A stretch of DNA of 64,000 bases from Anaerosporomusa subterranea (GTDB lineage: Bacteria > Bacillota > Negativicutes > Sporomusales > Acetonemataceae), in NCBI RefSeq assembly GCF_001611555.1, contig NZ_LSGP01000013.1, forward strand, positions 496,001 through 560,000, given 5' to 3'. Shown one piece after another: positions 63,364 through 64,000 of this stretch; positions within the stretch are counted from its first letter, which is position 1; each line of letters opens with the position of its first letter. A program made the position numbers and the translations under genes. The notes beneath the pieces were generated by a model that was given only the letters and a program-made list of their open reading frames with translations, was not told the origin of the DNA and made no database searches.

Positions 63364-64000
63364 TTAACGAACCTTATTGGCCAGTTCTTGCAGCTTAGCG
63401 ACCCGCATCTGGGTTGTGGGGTGGGTGCTAAACAGACTAGTCATCCAGCCACCCATTCCGCTGAACGGGTTGATGATAAACATGTGGGATGTGGACTGAG
63501 TCGCCTGCGGCATGACCTGATGTTTAGCATAGTATTCGATCTTTTGCAATGCGCTGGCCAGAGCCATTGGTTTGCCGGACAGCTTTGCGCCGGTTTCATC
63601 GGCTTCATACTCGCGGGAACGGGAAATACCAAGTTGAATTAGAGTAGCAGCCAGAGGCGCGAGAACGACCAAGAAAACGAACTCCAGGATGCCACCGTTA
63701 TCGTCGTCGTTGCTGCGGCCGAAGATGGCAGCCCATTGCGCCATGTGAGCAATAGAGGTAATCACGCCGGCAATCGAGGCGACAACTGTGCTGATCAGGG
63801 TATCACGGTTTTTGATGTGCGACAGCTCGTGGGCGATAACGCCCTCGAGTTCTTCATAGTTCAATGCTCGCATAATCGCGGTCGTCACGGCAACTGCGCC
63901 ATGCTCTGGATCGCGACCGGTGGCAAAGGCGTTAGGAGTATCAGTATCGACAATGTAAACTTTGGGCATCGGCATGTTGCCCTTCTGCGCCAGTTTGGCA
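63364..64000 (-). CDS. htpX: Protease HtpX (5' end cut by window)
   Basis: The C-terminal 212 residues are visible; the frame continues to the right edge ([15 protein letters not shown]). Membrane-bound M48 zinc protease of membrane protein quality control. Zn motif is [13 protein letters not shown], third ligand Glu is in [10 protein letters not shown], and two membrane segments flank residue stretches [18 protein letters not shown] and [31 protein letters not shown] end is typical. The N-terminal anchor lies outside the window. Confidence 0.95.
   Translation of the reverse strand, partial: AKLAQKGNMPMPKVYIVDTDTPNAFATGRDPEHGAVAVTTAIMRALNYEELEGVIAHELSHIKNRDTLISTVVASIAGVITSIAHMAQWAAIFGRSNDDDNGGILEFVFLVVLAPLAATLIQLGISRSREYEADETGAKLSGKPMALASALQKIEYYAKHQVMPQATQSTSHMFIINPFSGMGGWMTSLFSTHPTTQMRVAKLQELANKVR

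Overview
The window reads as chromosomal DNA of a spore-forming, anaerobic Firmicute, most likely a Negativicute of the Sporomusa/Pelosinus kind. This is an inference. It rests on Firmicute-style RNA regulation (PyrR attenuators and a leuS T-box), an A-type RNase P RNA, strong AAGGGGG/GGAGG ribosome binding sites, a periplasmic-type molybdoenzyme with its own Tat genes, an L,D-transpeptidase with a copper-amine-oxidase-like stalk, B12 adenosylation, and a small SpoVM-like peptide. No phage, insertion sequence, CRISPR array or other mobile element was seen; almost everything is ordinary chromosomal content.

1-10.7 kb: a pyrimidine operon on the minus strand (pyrB-pyrC-carA-carB-pyrK-pyrF, the last cut by the window edge), driven by a consensus promoter and two tandem PyrR attenuators. 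Upstream lies a two-gene unit with a DcuC-like carrier and an AbgA-like amidohydrolase, with a GntR-type operator over its promoter, and then two tRNA-Leu genes. 10.7-20 kb: polA-mutM-coaE-lytic transglycosylase-peptide-binding lipoprotein, an L,D-transpeptidase, and a PAS histidine kinase. 20-25.3 kb: a diiron ferritin-like protein, rnpB, prfC, hydroxypyruvate isomerase and three small proteins. 25.3-32.2 kb: an ornithine/alanine-racemase-like enzyme coupled to an acetyltransferase, a 610-bp gap holding predicted RNA structure, then MFS-comEC-holA.

32.4-36.3 kb: a ferric-iron-type ABC importer on the plus strand. 36.3-40.8 kb: a MacB/LolD-like ABC export system (ATPase, double-FtsX permease, HlyD-type adaptor). 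40.9-42.9 kb: a 2-hydroxyacid dehydrogenase and a methyltransferase. 43.3-49.6 kb: a respiratory module in which the molybdopterin enzyme PsrA/PhsA, its iron-sulfur subunit and its NrfD membrane anchor are followed by tatC, moaA and tatA, so catalytic subunit, export path and cofactor synthesis lie together. A 20-bp perfect palindrome sits at its promoter. 49.7-51.9 kb: a slipin coupled to a GntR regulator, and comEA. 52-54.8 kb: leuS with a T-box leader.

54.8-64 kb: small unknowns, an OsmC protein, a metallophosphoesterase, a zinc-ribbon protein, a secreted unknown, an EF-G paralogue, a 24-residue SpoVM candidate, PduO-type adenosyltransferase, ndk, a gamma carbonic anhydrase, an M42 peptidase and htpX (cut by the window edge). 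The observations most worth following are the SpoVM-like peptide, the tandem PyrR attenuators, the absence of pyrD between pyrK and pyrF, the structured RNA near 27.3 kb, and the Tat/Moco/PsrABC module with its palindromic operator.
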